From Niabella soli DSM 19437 (lineage in GTDB: Bacteria > Bacteroidota > Bacteroidia > Chitinophagales > Chitinophagaceae), in contig NZ_CP007035.1 of assembly GCF_000243115.2 (NCBI RefSeq), forward strand, positions 248,001 through 312,000: DNA of 64,000 bases, in the 5' to 3' direction. The stretch's first letter is position 1; every line of letters starts with the position of its first letter. The notes below the pieces were generated by a model that searched no databases, was not told the origin of the DNA, and was given only the letters and a program-made list of their open reading frames with translations. The position numbers and the translations under genes are program-made. Shown here piece after piece: positions 46,114 through 53,891 of this stretch.

Positions 46114-47757
46114 TTAAACGATTGGAATATATAATTGAATTTTCAATCCTTCTGTCGTTGTCTTGTCAAAAATAATCCTGCCTTTGATCACTTTCATACG
46201 GTTTTCCGTACTGTTGAGACCATTTCCATAATGGAAATCAGGAGGAAGGCCTGCACCGTCATCGGAGTAGTTGATCTTTATCAGATTGGTTGACCGCTCA
46301 AATTTTACTACTACATTTTCGGCAGCACTATGTCTTTTCATATTGATCATTAATTCCTGAAAAATATGTTCTAATTCTGTTTTTGTTTTTGGTGGCAAGC
46401 CGTTCCATATTTCTTTAGCGTTACCTACTATCAGGACGCGGGTGGTTTCACTGGCGAATGATTCCAGCAATTCGGTAATGGATTGCTGAAAATCCGGGTG
46501 AATGTTTTCAGAAGGCTCATAAGATATATTACGTGAGCGCTCATATACAACGTCCAGCTTATCAAGCAACGGCTCTTTTTGTAAAAATTCAGTGTGCTCT
46601 ATTTCCGACATGATCCGGTAAATACCATTAGCTACTTCATCGTGCACTTTCTGGGATGTTTTTAATTGTTGATTGCGGATCATGCGTTGTTTCCGTCTCC
46701 TGTACCAAAAGAAAATAAGAATAGTAAAGACGATAGTGCCCGAAAGCACCCCTCTTTGAACCAGGATCTGGATCTTTTTTTCGGTATTGTCTTTTTGCAG
46801 GGCAAGGTTATCCGCTTTGGTTTTAGCAGCTTCATAACGAATAAGCGCAAATTGATTTTTGGCATTATTCCGGCTGGTTTGTAAGCTGTCGTTTAAATGC
46901 CAATAACGGATAAAGTATTTTTTTATGGCTTCTGGAGGACTTAAGGTAATCAGTTTTTGCAACGCTTCCAATTCGTCATCCGGGCTGCTACGCTGTTGGG
47001 CCAGCGCATACATCTTACCTGCGTAGATCAGTGCTGAATCACTGTGGGTGTGGGTATAATAATTGGACAGGTGTGCATAGCTTGCATTTAGACCCCGGCC
47101 GTCTTTTTCATTTTCTCGAATCTGCAAAGCCATTAATAACTCGGCAGTTGCATTGTAATTAGTGTCTTTCAGCCATTTAGTATTAGCGATATTTGATAAG
47201 ATTCGCGCATATTCTTTTTTATAGTGTGTGCTTTTATCAATAGCGGAACGAAAGATCATTAGTGCCTGATCATATTGTTTTTTTTTCTGGTAGGCCAGTG
47301 CTTTATTATTTAAGATAACTACTTTAAAACTATCGTCCCTGGCAAACTTTAAAGCCAGGTCATAATAACCAATTGCGGCGCTCTGGTTATTCAGATCAGC
47401 GCTGGTATATCCTAATTCATTGTAATTGGATACAAGAAGTCCTTGATCCCTTTCTCTTTTTTCATTCAGGAGCTTCAATGACTGCAACAGGCTTTCCTGG
47501 CTGCCAAAATGATCTCCTGCATCCGATTGGATAATTGCCATATAAGTATAAGCCTTTGCTACCTGCAGACTGTCTCTGGATCCGGCAAGAACCTTGTTAA
47601 AATAATAAAATGCAGAATCGTTATTCACATTAAATAAAGAAACGCCTTTTATATAATCTGGTGATGTTACAGCCGGAGCAACTTTGCGCGGCTGTTTACA
47701 TCCGAAAAAGCATCCTATACTAAAGAGCAGTAAAAAGGAGTAGTGAAATTGTGTCAA
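46114..47757 (-). CDS. TPR sensor histidine kinase (lipoprotein-type signal)
   Basis: A 547-residue kinase. The N-terminus has a lipobox (FSIGCFFGC, Cys20), then six or more TPR-like helical repeats (about 35-290) facing the periplasm, one membrane helix (336-352), a dimerisation/phosphorylation helix with His372 in SQKVHDEVANGI (HisKA_3 type) and an HATPase domain near the end (NYSDDGAGLPP, GNGLNSTENRM). This is the usual Bacteroidota design, with sensing probably through the TPR part. Signal unknown. The response regulator follows at 6 bp. Confidence 0.9.
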   Translation of the reverse strand: MTQFHYSFLLLFSIGCFFGCKQPRKVAPAVTSPDYIKGVSLFNVNNDSAFYYFNKVLAGSRDSLQVAKAYTYMAIIQSDAGDHFGSQESLLQSLKLLNEKRERDQGLLVSNYNELGYTSADLNNQSAAIGYYDLALKFARDDSFKVVILNNKALAYQKKKQYDQALMIFRSAIDKSTHYKKEYARILSNIANTKWLKDTNYNATAELLMALQIRENEKDGRGLNASYAHLSNYYTHTHSDSALIYAGKMYALAQQRSSPDDELEALQKLITLSPPEAIKKYFIRYWHLNDSLQTSRNNAKNQFALIRYEAAKTKADNLALQKDNTEKKIQILVQRGVLSGTIVFTILIFFWYRRRKQRMIRNQQLKTSQKVHDEVANGIYRIMSEIEHTEFLQKEPLLDKLDVVYERSRNISYEPSENIHPDFQQSITELLESFASETTRVLIVGNAKEIWNGLPPKTKTELEHIFQELMINMKRHSAAENVVVKFERSTNLIKINYSDDGAGLPPDFHYGNGLNSTENRMKVIKGRIIFDKTTTEGLKIQLYIPIV

Positions 47758-47782
47758 AACAGTTATTTCACCTAAAATTAAA

Positions 47783-47813
47783 AAAAATAAGGCAAGTAGA
47801 ATGCTTGCCTTAT
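47783..47813 (-). terminator. Terminator of the small gene at 47835
   Basis: On the minus strand AAGGCAAG, a 7-nt loop and CTTGCCTT form an 8-bp stem followed by A and eight T. It lies upstream of the kinase gene, so kinase transcription must start after it or read through. Confidence 0.8.
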
Positions 47814-47834
47814 CTGTTTTGCCAACATCAGTTA

Positions 47835-48002
47835 TCAGGGCAGGGGTGGTGGAGGAATATGTCCTTTTTCTCCACCCGTATCAGTTGTATCGCTCAGGAC
47901 GCCCTGTGTGCTTATATATATACCACTGTTTGCAGTTGTCCGTACCGGGTTCGGTTGATGCGATAATAATGACAACAGGAATGCTAATATGAACTCCGTC
48001 AT
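47835..48002 (-). CDS. Small secreted or membrane peptide
   Basis: A 55-residue frame beginning MTEFILAFLLSLLSHQPNPV: a short hydrophobic N-terminus like a signal or anchor, a polar middle with TTANSGIYIST and a Pro-rich end (HIPPPPLP). It has its own terminator 22 bp downstream and lies just upstream of the kinase on the same strand, so it looks like a real short gene, perhaps linked to the two-component system. No family recognised. Confidence 0.5.
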   Translation of the reverse strand: MTEFILAFLLSLLSHQPNPVRTTANSGIYISTQGVLSDTTDTGGEKGHIPPPPLP

Positions 48003-48364
48003 AATTTTAATTTTTAAAATTTTAGAAATGCTGCAGCCGGTTGAAAACCTTCCGGCGCAGGGATTTAAGTGCGGTAAGAAGCGCTTCTTACGCGTTTGGG
48101 AAAGGGTTGGGTATTGGTTGTGAAAGCCGGTAAACGTTTCCCAAAACCGGTTAACAGTAAACACTTTCAATACCCCGAGCAATCAGTTCTGTACGGTAGG
48201 GCTCTTAGCAAGGGAGCACTTCAACCGATTGCGAAAACGAAAATAGCTCATGATAAGCCGCTGGTTAACAATCGATTCCGGTAATTCCGGTCTTTCCTTT
48301 TTAATTCCGGTAATGCTTACGGGATTCCGTAAATTCCGTAGCTTTATTGCACAAACTTTGTAAT
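48003..48364. other. Gap with TTCCGGTAA-type words
   Basis: About 360 bp between divergent genes. It contains repeats of ATTCCGGTA/ATTCCGTAA at 48283-48341 and a near-consensus box AAACTTTG seven bases before the 48365 start codon, probably the promoter for the rightward gene. No other gene seen. Confidence 0.4.
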
Positions 48365-49312
48365 ATGTTTGATGATTATACAAAGCTGGTACTGCAAGAT
48401 TATGAGACAAAAAAGGCCGCGGGTCTGCTGCCATTAAATCTTAGTAAGCCCACTCCTGCACGGCTAAGGGATGAATGTTTAATTGCATATAAAGGAAGAC
48501 CTCAACGCAAAGACGAAAATATGTTGAGAGACTTTTTTGGGAAGGCAGACAATGATATCGGTTATTGGCGCATTGTAAAGAAATGTGCTATCGACCGTTT
48601 TAGGCCCCTGATCAATTTTCTAAAAAAGCCAACCATTAGAACTGATGAAAAAAATGTGGAGCTCCTGGCCTGGTTGATCGATTTTGAGCCAAGACCTTTT
48701 CAACTTTCGAGTAGATATGATCTTAATGATGAGGAGAAAGACATGATTGATGAAAAAACCGGGCAACCGGAAAACGACCGGATAGCCGAAGCGCAAAAAG
48801 GAGTGCTATCACCTGATGAACCGATAGATGAAAAAGATGAAGAAGGCGAAATGCCGGTATTTTTAAATCCACAGCCCGTTTTAAATGAACATAAGTATCC
48901 TTTTAAACTTTCAACGGCATTGATAATTATTGTAGTGCTGGCCTTGTCCGGACTATTTATTTATCAGAATATCAGGAAAGGAGAACTCCTTAATGCAATG
49001 GGTACCACTTTAAATAGGAGGGATGCCTGCATGTATTGGACGGGTGACCATTACCAGCAAATACCCTGCGGCCAAAAAGTATACGGTACTATGGTGATTG
49101 CGCTGGATTCGGAAAAGCTGGTCCATTTTAAGAAAATAACTAAACCAGATACCCTAAGCGAAGCGGATATTCGCCGGGTGTTTTATATAAAGTATGGCGG
49201 GAAAATTGAATTTTACACAGGAGGGGGACCCCATCCGGTTTACACAGACCGTAGCCTGAAACCCCTTACAGCATATATTTATGAAAAATATATTCTTCCC
49301 TTAAAACACTAA
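48365..49312 (+). CDS. Single-span membrane protein of unknown function
   Basis: A 315-residue protein starting MFDDYTKLVLQDYETKKA. The cytoplasmic half (1-185) includes LRDECLIAYKGRPQRKDENMLRDFFG, a motif I associate with uncharacterised Bacteroidota proteins, and an acidic linker. One membrane helix (about 186-207, ALIIIVVLALSGLFIYQN) is followed by a periplasmic domain with two Cys (ACMYWTGDHYQQIPCGQ) that could form a disulfide. This topology, soluble domain plus one span plus small outer domain, resembles anti-sigma or signalling proteins, but I see no diagnostic motif. I chose 48365 over 48347 because of the near-consensus promoter box. Confidence 0.7.
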   Translation: MFDDYTKLVLQDYETKKAAGLLPLNLSKPTPARLRDECLIAYKGRPQRKDENMLRDFFGKADNDIGYWRIVKKCAIDRFRPLINFLKKPTIRTDEKNVELLAWLIDFEPRPFQLSSRYDLNDEEKDMIDEKTGQPENDRIAEAQKGVLSPDEPIDEKDEEGEMPVFLNPQPVLNEHKYPFKLSTALIIIVVLALSGLFIYQNIRKGELLNAMGTTLNRRDACMYWTGDHYQQIPCGQKVYGTMVIALDSEKLVHFKKITKPDTLSEADIRRVFYIKYGGKIEFYTGGGPHPVYTDRSLKPLTAYIYEKYILPLKH

Positions 49313-49371
49313 TACGGTTTTCCGTAAGGTTTCAATTGCATGTGAAAATACATTCGCGGAAATAATAAAAA

Positions 49372-49587
49372 ATGAAGTGGATTCATTCCTTTAAATATTG
49401 GAGCTGTGCCTTTTTAGTGCTGACTTCCTGCAGTGCGGCTCGTAACGAGAGCCCGTATTTTTTAAAAGCTGATTACGCAAATGAAAGGGCTACCTGTACA
49501 GGCAGCAAGTCTTGTAGCGCATGTAAAAACTGCAAGTACTGCAAGCACTGCGCAAAGAATGGCGGCACCTGTGGCGTATGCAAATAA
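49372..49587 (+). CDS. Cysteine-ladder small lipoprotein
   Basis: A 71-residue protein with lipobox LVLTSC (Cys20). The mature part ends in a striking Cys series: Cys42, 48, 51, 54, 57, 60, 67 and 70, that is five Cys in a row at C-x2-C spacing, interspersed with Lys (SCSACKNCKYCKHC). It would suit metal binding at the cell surface. It precedes the nuclease gene by 9 bp, so the two are probably cotranscribed. No named family known to me; the motif occurs in other Bacteroidota small proteins, as far as I recall. Confidence 0.75.
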   Translation: MKWIHSFKYWSCAFLVLTSCSAARNESPYFLKADYANERATCTGSKSCSACKNCKYCKHCAKNGGTCGVCK

Positions 49588-49596
49588 ATATGAAGA

Positions 49597-50127
49597 ATGC
49601 CCCTGCTAATTAATTATTTATTGGTATTTACCCTTCTTACTATCGGCCGTTGCAACCCTGTACCTAATGAAATTTTCCGAAATAGCGTTAAACCAATGGC
49701 CGTCAGCTATAAGGTAATTGGCATTAAAGATGGAGACACTTTTGTATTGTTGATGGGTGGTAAAGAACAGGTAGTGCGACTGGCGCATATCGACTGCCCC
49801 GAAAAGAAACAGCCTTTTGGCAATAACGCAAAGCAATTTGCTTCTGGCGTATGTTTTGGGAAAAAAGTGATGCTCCTGCATCATAATAAATATGACCGAA
49901 ATAAACGGTTGATAGCGGAAGTGCTTTTGGAAGATGGACAAAATATCAACAAGGAGCTGGTGCGGAACGGCCTGGCCTGGTATTTTAAAAAGTATTCTGA
50001 CAGCCGGGAATATGCAGCGCTGGAAGCGGAAGCAAGGCTCCGGAAAAAAGGCCTTTGGGCAGATAAAGCGCCGATAGCACCCTGGAACTGGCGGCATCGG
50101 AAAAAAACCGGTATAAAAAATGTATAA
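49597..50127 (+). CDS. Secreted thermonuclease-family (SNase) nuclease
   Basis: A 176-residue protein with an N-terminal signal (LLINYLLVFTLLTIGRCN, possibly a lipobox). The SNase fold shows KVIGIKDGDTFVLLMGGKEQVVRLAHIDCPEKKQPFGNNAKQF, where Asp and Arg residues match the catalytic set, and RLIAEVLLEDGQNINKELVRNGLAW. It degrades DNA or RNA outside the cytoplasm. It follows the Cys-ladder lipoprotein by 9 bp. Confidence 0.92.
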   Translation: MPLLINYLLVFTLLTIGRCNPVPNEIFRNSVKPMAVSYKVIGIKDGDTFVLLMGGKEQVVRLAHIDCPEKKQPFGNNAKQFASGVCFGKKVMLLHHNKYDRNKRLIAEVLLEDGQNINKELVRNGLAWYFKKYSDSREYAALEAEARLRKKGLWADKAPIAPWNWRHRKKTGIKNV

Positions 50128-50273
50128 CCCCGGGCAGCCAAAATGTATATAAACCATTAGCCTTTTCGAAAAAACACTTTTTTTTAATTCGCACAATTTT
50201 GTTGTTTTACGGGTTTCCGTATTTTATTAGCCCGGCCGTCTGTTATTTTAGCGATAGAAATAACTGTAGCAAC

Positions 50274-51386
50274 ATGGAGAATGACTTAAAACTAAAGCTG
50301 GAGCAACTGCATCAAAGAGTAGCTGCGTTGAAGGACCAGATCCATACAGAAGAAGCCACTAAAAATGCTTTTGTGATGCCCTTTATCCAGATCCTCGGGT
50401 ACGATATTTTTAATCCTACCGAAGTGATCCCGGAATATATTTGCGATATCGGAACGAAAAAAGGGGAGAAGATCGATTACGTGATTAAAAAGGAGGGAGA
50501 GCCCATCCTGATCATTGAATGTAAACACTGGAAGGAAAATGCAGATGCACATAACTCCCAATTGCACCGGTATTATCACGTTTCCAAATCCCGTTTTGGA
50601 GTACTGACAAATGGCATGGTGTACAATTTTTATGCAGATCTGGAGCGCCCGAACATCATGGATGATAAACCCTTTTTTACTTTGGAGCTTTCCAATCTCA
50701 AAGACGCAGGTGTTAAGATCCTCGAAAAGTTTACCCGGAATGGCTATAATCTCGAAGGTATCCTGGATTCGGCGGAGGACTTAAAATATATAAAAGCCAT
50801 TCGCAACGAGTTTGAAAAAGAGCTGAAAGACCCGTCAGATGAGCTGGTGAAACTTTTGGTAAACCGTTTTTTCGAAAAACCGTTAACGGCATCACGGCTC
50901 ACCAGTTTTAAGGAATATGCTAGAAGGGCTATCTCCAATTCTATTAATGAGTCTATCAATTTCCGGTTAAAGAATGCATTAAACATCAATGAAAAAACAC
51001 CTTCCAAACAGGAGCAGCGGGAAGTAGTTCCGGTTGATGAAAACCCCGATGGCACCAGGGTGGTTACTACGGAGGAGGAAATAGAAGGTTCGCAGATCAT
51101 CAAGGCCATTCTTAGAGAAGTCATTCCGGCAGCGCGGATCGCTTTCCGGGACACGCAATCCTATTTCGGCATTTTACTGGACGATAATAACCGGAAGCCA
51201 CTGGCAAGACTGCATTTCAACTTTTCAAAAAAATACCTGGAATTATTTCATAAGGGGAAAGATAATGGCGAGAGAAAGCTGTTAGCGTCGCTGGATGATA
51301 TTTACCAGTATAAGAAAGAGCTTTTGGGTACGGTTGATAATTATCTGGGAAAAAATGATACAGAGGGGGCTTCAAATGAAAGATAA
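50274..51386 (+). CDS. Type I restriction HsdR N-terminal-domain nuclease-like protein
   Basis: A 370-residue protein from the ATG at 50274 (the in-frame ATG at 50199 gives an unrelated hydrophobic lead). After a short coiled-coil, residues about 30-150 match the HSDR_N/PD-(D/E)XK domain: NPTEVIPEYICDIG, Asp68 in EKIDYVI, and Glu82-Cys-Lys84 in LIIECKHW form a plausible catalytic triad. Helical middle, then a C-terminal domain (about 240-370, QIIKAILREVIPAARIAFRDTQSYFGILLDDNNRKPLARL) of a kind seen in stand-alone relatives. No helicase or methylase adjoins, so this is not a full type I system. It overlaps the HNH gene by 11 bp. Confidence 0.85.
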   Translation: MENDLKLKLEQLHQRVAALKDQIHTEEATKNAFVMPFIQILGYDIFNPTEVIPEYICDIGTKKGEKIDYVIKKEGEPILIIECKHWKENADAHNSQLHRYYHVSKSRFGVLTNGMVYNFYADLERPNIMDDKPFFTLELSNLKDAGVKILEKFTRNGYNLEGILDSAEDLKYIKAIRNEFEKELKDPSDELVKLLVNRFFEKPLTASRLTSFKEYARRAISNSINESINFRLKNALNINEKTPSKQEQREVVPVDENPDGTRVVTTEEEIEGSQIIKAILREVIPAARIAFRDTQSYFGILLDDNNRKPLARLHFNFSKKYLELFHKGKDNGERKLLASLDDIYQYKKELLGTVDNYLGKNDTEGASNER

Positions 51387-51648
51387 AGTGTATTATGGAG
51401 AAAAGCTGTTTGATCCCCGATGGATAGAAAAGCGAAAACGAATTTTGCGCCGAGACAATAATAAATGCGCCATTTGTGGTAAAGCAGAAGGAAGGCTGCA
51501 TGTCCATCATAAACAATACCACTTTATTAAACGCTTACAAAAGCATGTTGACCCCTGGGAGTATCAGGATAGTTTATTAACCACTTTGTGTGAAAGTTGT
51601 CATTGCCGTGGGCACTATCGATATGAAATACCGATAAAATACATTTAA
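51376..51648 (+). CDS. HNH-type zinc nuclease-like small protein
   Basis: A 90-residue protein with CAICGK (Cys31, Cys34), LHVHHKQYHFIKR (His44-His45) and CESCHCRGH (Cys72, Cys75), the pattern of HNH endonucleases with a zinc ribbon. It starts inside the end of the HsdR-N-like gene (11-bp overlap), so the two are coupled. It could be a nicking or double-strand DNA nuclease, perhaps an effector of the upstream protein; this is inferred. Confidence 0.8.
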   Translation: MKDKVYYGEKLFDPRWIEKRKRILRRDNNKCAICGKAEGRLHVHHKQYHFIKRLQKHVDPWEYQDSLLTTLCESCHCRGHYRYEIPIKYI

Positions 51649-51676
51649 TAATAGTACACCTAAACTAATTTAAGAA

Positions 51677-52252
51677 ATGGGATTTTTTGACTTGTTTAAA
51701 AAGAAAGAACCCGCTCCGGTCGAAATACCTGTAGAAGTTAAGAGTAGTTCACTTCCTGAGATCAGGGAGGAAGACTTCATTGATAATACAAATCCAACAG
51801 AAGAAAATACGACAACCTATTCTGTGGAATTTGGTTCAAAATTGCCAATAGACATTATTTATAGTTTTTTAAAAGAAGACTATGAGCATAAAGCGTACAA
51901 TGATGCTTTGACAAACCCTGATAAGTCATATAAAGACGCAAATCTGGCGATTATTCACAGTAATCTGGAAATAAAGTTTAAACAGGTTTTTTTGAAATAT
52001 GAAGATATGTTAAGAGAGATCCATTTTCATATACATTCCCGGGGGCAGGCTGGCTTAACGGATATTGTTGAACTGCTTAAATCGAGGCAGAGTACATATG
52101 AAAAACATTTGGAAGAGTTAAAAAAGATGAAAGAAGATCTTGATAAGGAAGAGTTGTATATGGTGGGAATCTTCAAGTCTTATGAGGTGGGATTTACGCG
52201 GGGGCTGGCATCCCTTTCTTTACATAACTTAAAAATAGACAGTGTGCTATGA
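51677..52252 (+). CDS. Unknown cytoplasmic protein coupled to the DUF4407 gene
   Basis: A 191-residue soluble protein, beginning MGFFDLFKKKEPAPVEIPVEV, an amphipathic start often seen in small membrane-associated proteins, followed by an acidic linker and a mostly helical body with a coiled-coil (about 130-165, KHLEELKKMKEDLDKEEL). No known motif. Its stop overlaps the start of the DUF4407 gene by 4 bp, so the products probably work together. Confidence 0.7.
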   Translation: MGFFDLFKKKEPAPVEIPVEVKSSSLPEIREEDFIDNTNPTEENTTTYSVEFGSKLPIDIIYSFLKEDYEHKAYNDALTNPDKSYKDANLAIIHSNLEIKFKQVFLKYEDMLREIHFHIHSRGQAGLTDIVELLKSRQSTYEKHLEELKKMKEDLDKEELYMVGIFKSYEVGFTRGLASLSLHNLKIDSVL

Positions 52253-53211
52253 TGAAAGATTGGTGGGCGAAATTCGGGTGTTTTCTTACAGGCTGGAACT
52301 ACCAGATATTGGGTGGCTGTACCGAAGCCAGCAGGAAACAGTTAAAAAAATATTCTTCTGCAATTTTAATACTGGTCATACTTTGGTCATTCATAGGGTA
52401 CTCTTTTGCTGAACGGTACGTAGGAGCACCCATCTGGGGCCGTATCCTAACCGCCTTTATTTTTGTGGTGATCATTGTTCAGATTGAGCGCCAGATCATT
52501 CTTACCGTAGGTCGTAGTAAATGGCTTAGCTGGTTTCGTGTAGCCATTGCTTTTATTATGGCTATTCTCGGATCCTCTATTCTGGACCAGATTATTTTCA
52601 AAGATGATATTCAAAAAAAGATGATCCAGATCGTAGACCGGCAGGTAAATGAACAATTGTCTGGCCGGTTAACGATTATTGATAAAAAGCTTGGGGAACT
52701 GCAGGTTGAAATAGATTCACTGGATAAGAAAAATCTGATTTTATACGAAGAAATATCAAAGCAACCAACCATAAAAACGGTTTCTCAAACAATAACCAAG
52801 ATACAATTCAGGCAAGGCGATGGCAGCTTTACTACTAGGCCTCAGACAACCATATCAACCACGCCGATTCCCAATCCCAAAGTGAAGGAAACCGAAATAA
52901 ACGAACAAAACCTGGAGGTATTCCGGAAGCAAAAAGAAGATTACACGCAAAAGAAAATAAAAGCCGAAGCATCATTGAGGCAGGAATTAAAATCAAAACA
53001 AGGCTTCCTGGAAGAATTAAATGCAATTATCGAAATATTAAGAGAGCGGTCTGTGGCCTTATTCTTTTATTCAATTCTTTTTTTCTTTTTAATGTTCCTT
53101 GAATTATTTGTTGTGGCCAGCAAAACTAAGGACACAAAATCTGATTATGATCTTGTTGTGGAACATCAATTAAGCCAGAAGGTAAAAACATTGAATCAAT
53201 TGGTAAAATAG
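52249..53211 (+). CDS. DUF4407-type four-helix membrane protein
   Basis: A 320-residue protein with three hydrophobic helices near the N-terminus (about 35-55, 62-82, 95-115), a long coiled central part (about 120-270) with a Pro/Thr break, and one helix near the end (about 278-300). FGCFLTGWNYQILGGCTEASRKQLKKYSSAILIL is typical of the DUF4407 family of Bacteroidota. Function unknown. It is coupled to the gene before it by a 4-bp overlap. It closes the cluster next to the CRISPR locus. Confidence 0.83.
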   Translation: MMKDWWAKFGCFLTGWNYQILGGCTEASRKQLKKYSSAILILVILWSFIGYSFAERYVGAPIWGRILTAFIFVVIIVQIERQIILTVGRSKWLSWFRVAIAFIMAILGSSILDQIIFKDDIQKKMIQIVDRQVNEQLSGRLTIIDKKLGELQVEIDSLDKKNLILYEEISKQPTIKTVSQTITKIQFRQGDGSFTTRPQTTISTTPIPNPKVKETEINEQNLEVFRKQKEDYTQKKIKAEASLRQELKSKQGFLEELNAIIEILRERSVALFFYSILFFFLMFLELFVVASKTKDTKSDYDLVVEHQLSQKVKTLNQLVK

Positions 53212-53529
53212 CTGGTGCTTATTTCTGATCAATATTCTGTCAATTCCAAACAGTTTAAAAATCGGCTACTCAGCGCGACTGATGAGCATGCGATAATCAC
53301 CGATCTTTTAATTGAGCAACAGAGGGAGTAAAAAAATGCTACAGTATATTGAGGGTCTTAAGGCCTCCAGGGATATGATGGACCGTTTGGCGCAGAAATA
53401 GTGTGACCTTTTATGTTAGAATGATTCCTGGTGCTATTTCACAATTGACGCTTCATTTCCTTGGTGATTCGCTTTTTATTGAGGATGAAAATAACCACTT
53501 GGAAGCGCTTTCTGTTTTGTTCATTTTGT
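53212..53529. other. Gap with possible decayed coding fragments
   Basis: Short open fragments can be read (for example SVNSKQFKNRLLSATDEHAI near 53240-53299 and MLQYIEGLKASRDMMDRLAQ at 53337-53396) but in different frames with stops between, so they look like a degraded gene. No family assigned. The tracrRNA terminator begins just after this stretch on the minus strand. Confidence 0.4.
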
Positions 53530-53533
53530 TACT

Positions 53534-53611
53534 AAAACAAAAATGCCCCGCAGATAGGCGAGGCGCTAAATGTTTTCACAACGGAATAATCCTTATTGTG
53601 AATTGCTTTCA
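53534..53611 (-). ncRNA. tracrRNA of the type II-C system
   Basis: Minus-strand unit. The anti-repeat TGAAAGCAATTCACAA (53596-53611) is perfectly complementary to the first part of the array repeat read on the minus strand. It is followed by TAAGGATTATTCCG and a Bacteroidota-type tail, ending in a hairpin (GCCTCGC with GCGGGGC, one G-U) and a T run at 53534-53543. The anti-repeat-ACAAUAAGG order resembles known II-C tracrRNAs (Neisseria, from memory). An exact promoter lies directly upstream, so the RNA should start at the anti-repeat and be about 78 nt. The internal TTCACAA/TTGTGAA pairing may compete with the anti-repeat duplex. Confidence 0.88.
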
Positions 53612-53614
53612 GGG

Positions 53615-53644
53615 CAAATATAGCATAATTCGTATTTGATCAAA
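53615..53644 (-). promoter_or_regulatory. Promoter of the tracrRNA
   Basis: On the minus strand: TTTG (53641-53644), an 18-nt spacer, then TATATTTG (53615-53622). Both boxes match the Bacteroidota consensus. The start site would fall 4-8 nt downstream, at the first bases of the anti-repeat. Confidence 0.8.
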
Positions 53645-53787
53645 TACGGGAAACCGTAAACATTGAAATATATAATATATTATTTTAGAAAATGAATTAA
53701 AGAAATTTAGGAAACGAGTTCAGCAAATTGGAAAGTTATAAACTTGCTGCAGGGGAGTTGTAGTATTTTTTAATTTTCCAATTCGCT
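53623..53787. other. Gap between tracrRNA and crRNA-like unit with an inverted repeat
   Basis: The arms AGCAAATTGGAAA (53732-53744) and TTTCCAATTCGCT (53775-53787) are reverse complements at 12 of 13 positions. They could form a hairpin in read-through RNA. Otherwise AT-rich, no gene. Confidence 0.45.
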
Positions 53788-53863
53788 AAAAACGGGGTTG
53801 GTAATGAAGCAATTCACAACACACCACTCACAAAATGACGAAGGAATGGTATCTACCAACCCC
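53788..53863 (-). ncRNA. Candidate crRNA-like regulatory RNA with a degenerate repeat tag
   Basis: Minus-strand unit of about 76 nt. It starts with GGGGTTGGTA (53854-53863) and ends with the exact complement TACCAACCCC (53794-53803) followed by GTTTTT, a terminator-like closing stem. Inside lie about 30 nt of spacer-like sequence (53821-53850) and then GTTGTGAATTGCTTCA (53805-53820), which is the 5' tag of the repeat with one base missing and would pair with the tracrRNA anti-repeat (16 bp with one bulge). The last 10 nt of the spacer-like part, TGAGTGGTGT, recur at 53892-53901, upstream of cas9. An exact -7 box precedes it. Function (autoregulation) is inferred. Confidence 0.6.
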
Positions 53864-53867
53864 AAAG

Positions 53868-53875
53868 CAAAGATA
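53868..53875 (-). promoter_or_regulatory. TAnnTTTG -7 box for the crRNA-like RNA
   Basis: Minus strand reads TATCTTTG, exact consensus, 4 bp before the GGGG that begins the stem. A -33 TTTG at the usual distance is missing; the -33 region overlaps the seed-matching site at 53892-53901. Confidence 0.5.
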
Positions 53876-53891
53876 AGTTTTTTACAAAGAT

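Noticed and set aside
50274-51648. Complete type I restriction-modification system
   Set aside because: Only the HsdR N-terminal-type nuclease domain is present; no helicase motor, HsdM or HsdS gene is nearby.
53403-53639. 78-residue plus-strand frame before the tracrRNA
   Set aside because: It runs antisense through the tracrRNA and its terminator and has no recognisable protein features.
53804-53820. Anti-repeat-like sequence just upstream of cas9 as the tracrRNA
   Set aside because: On the plus strand it lacks a consensus promoter and a nearby T-run hairpin, and its match has a bulge. The minus-strand site at 53596-53611 has perfect pairing, promoter and terminator. I therefore read the upstream site as the repeat tag of a separate crRNA-like RNA.
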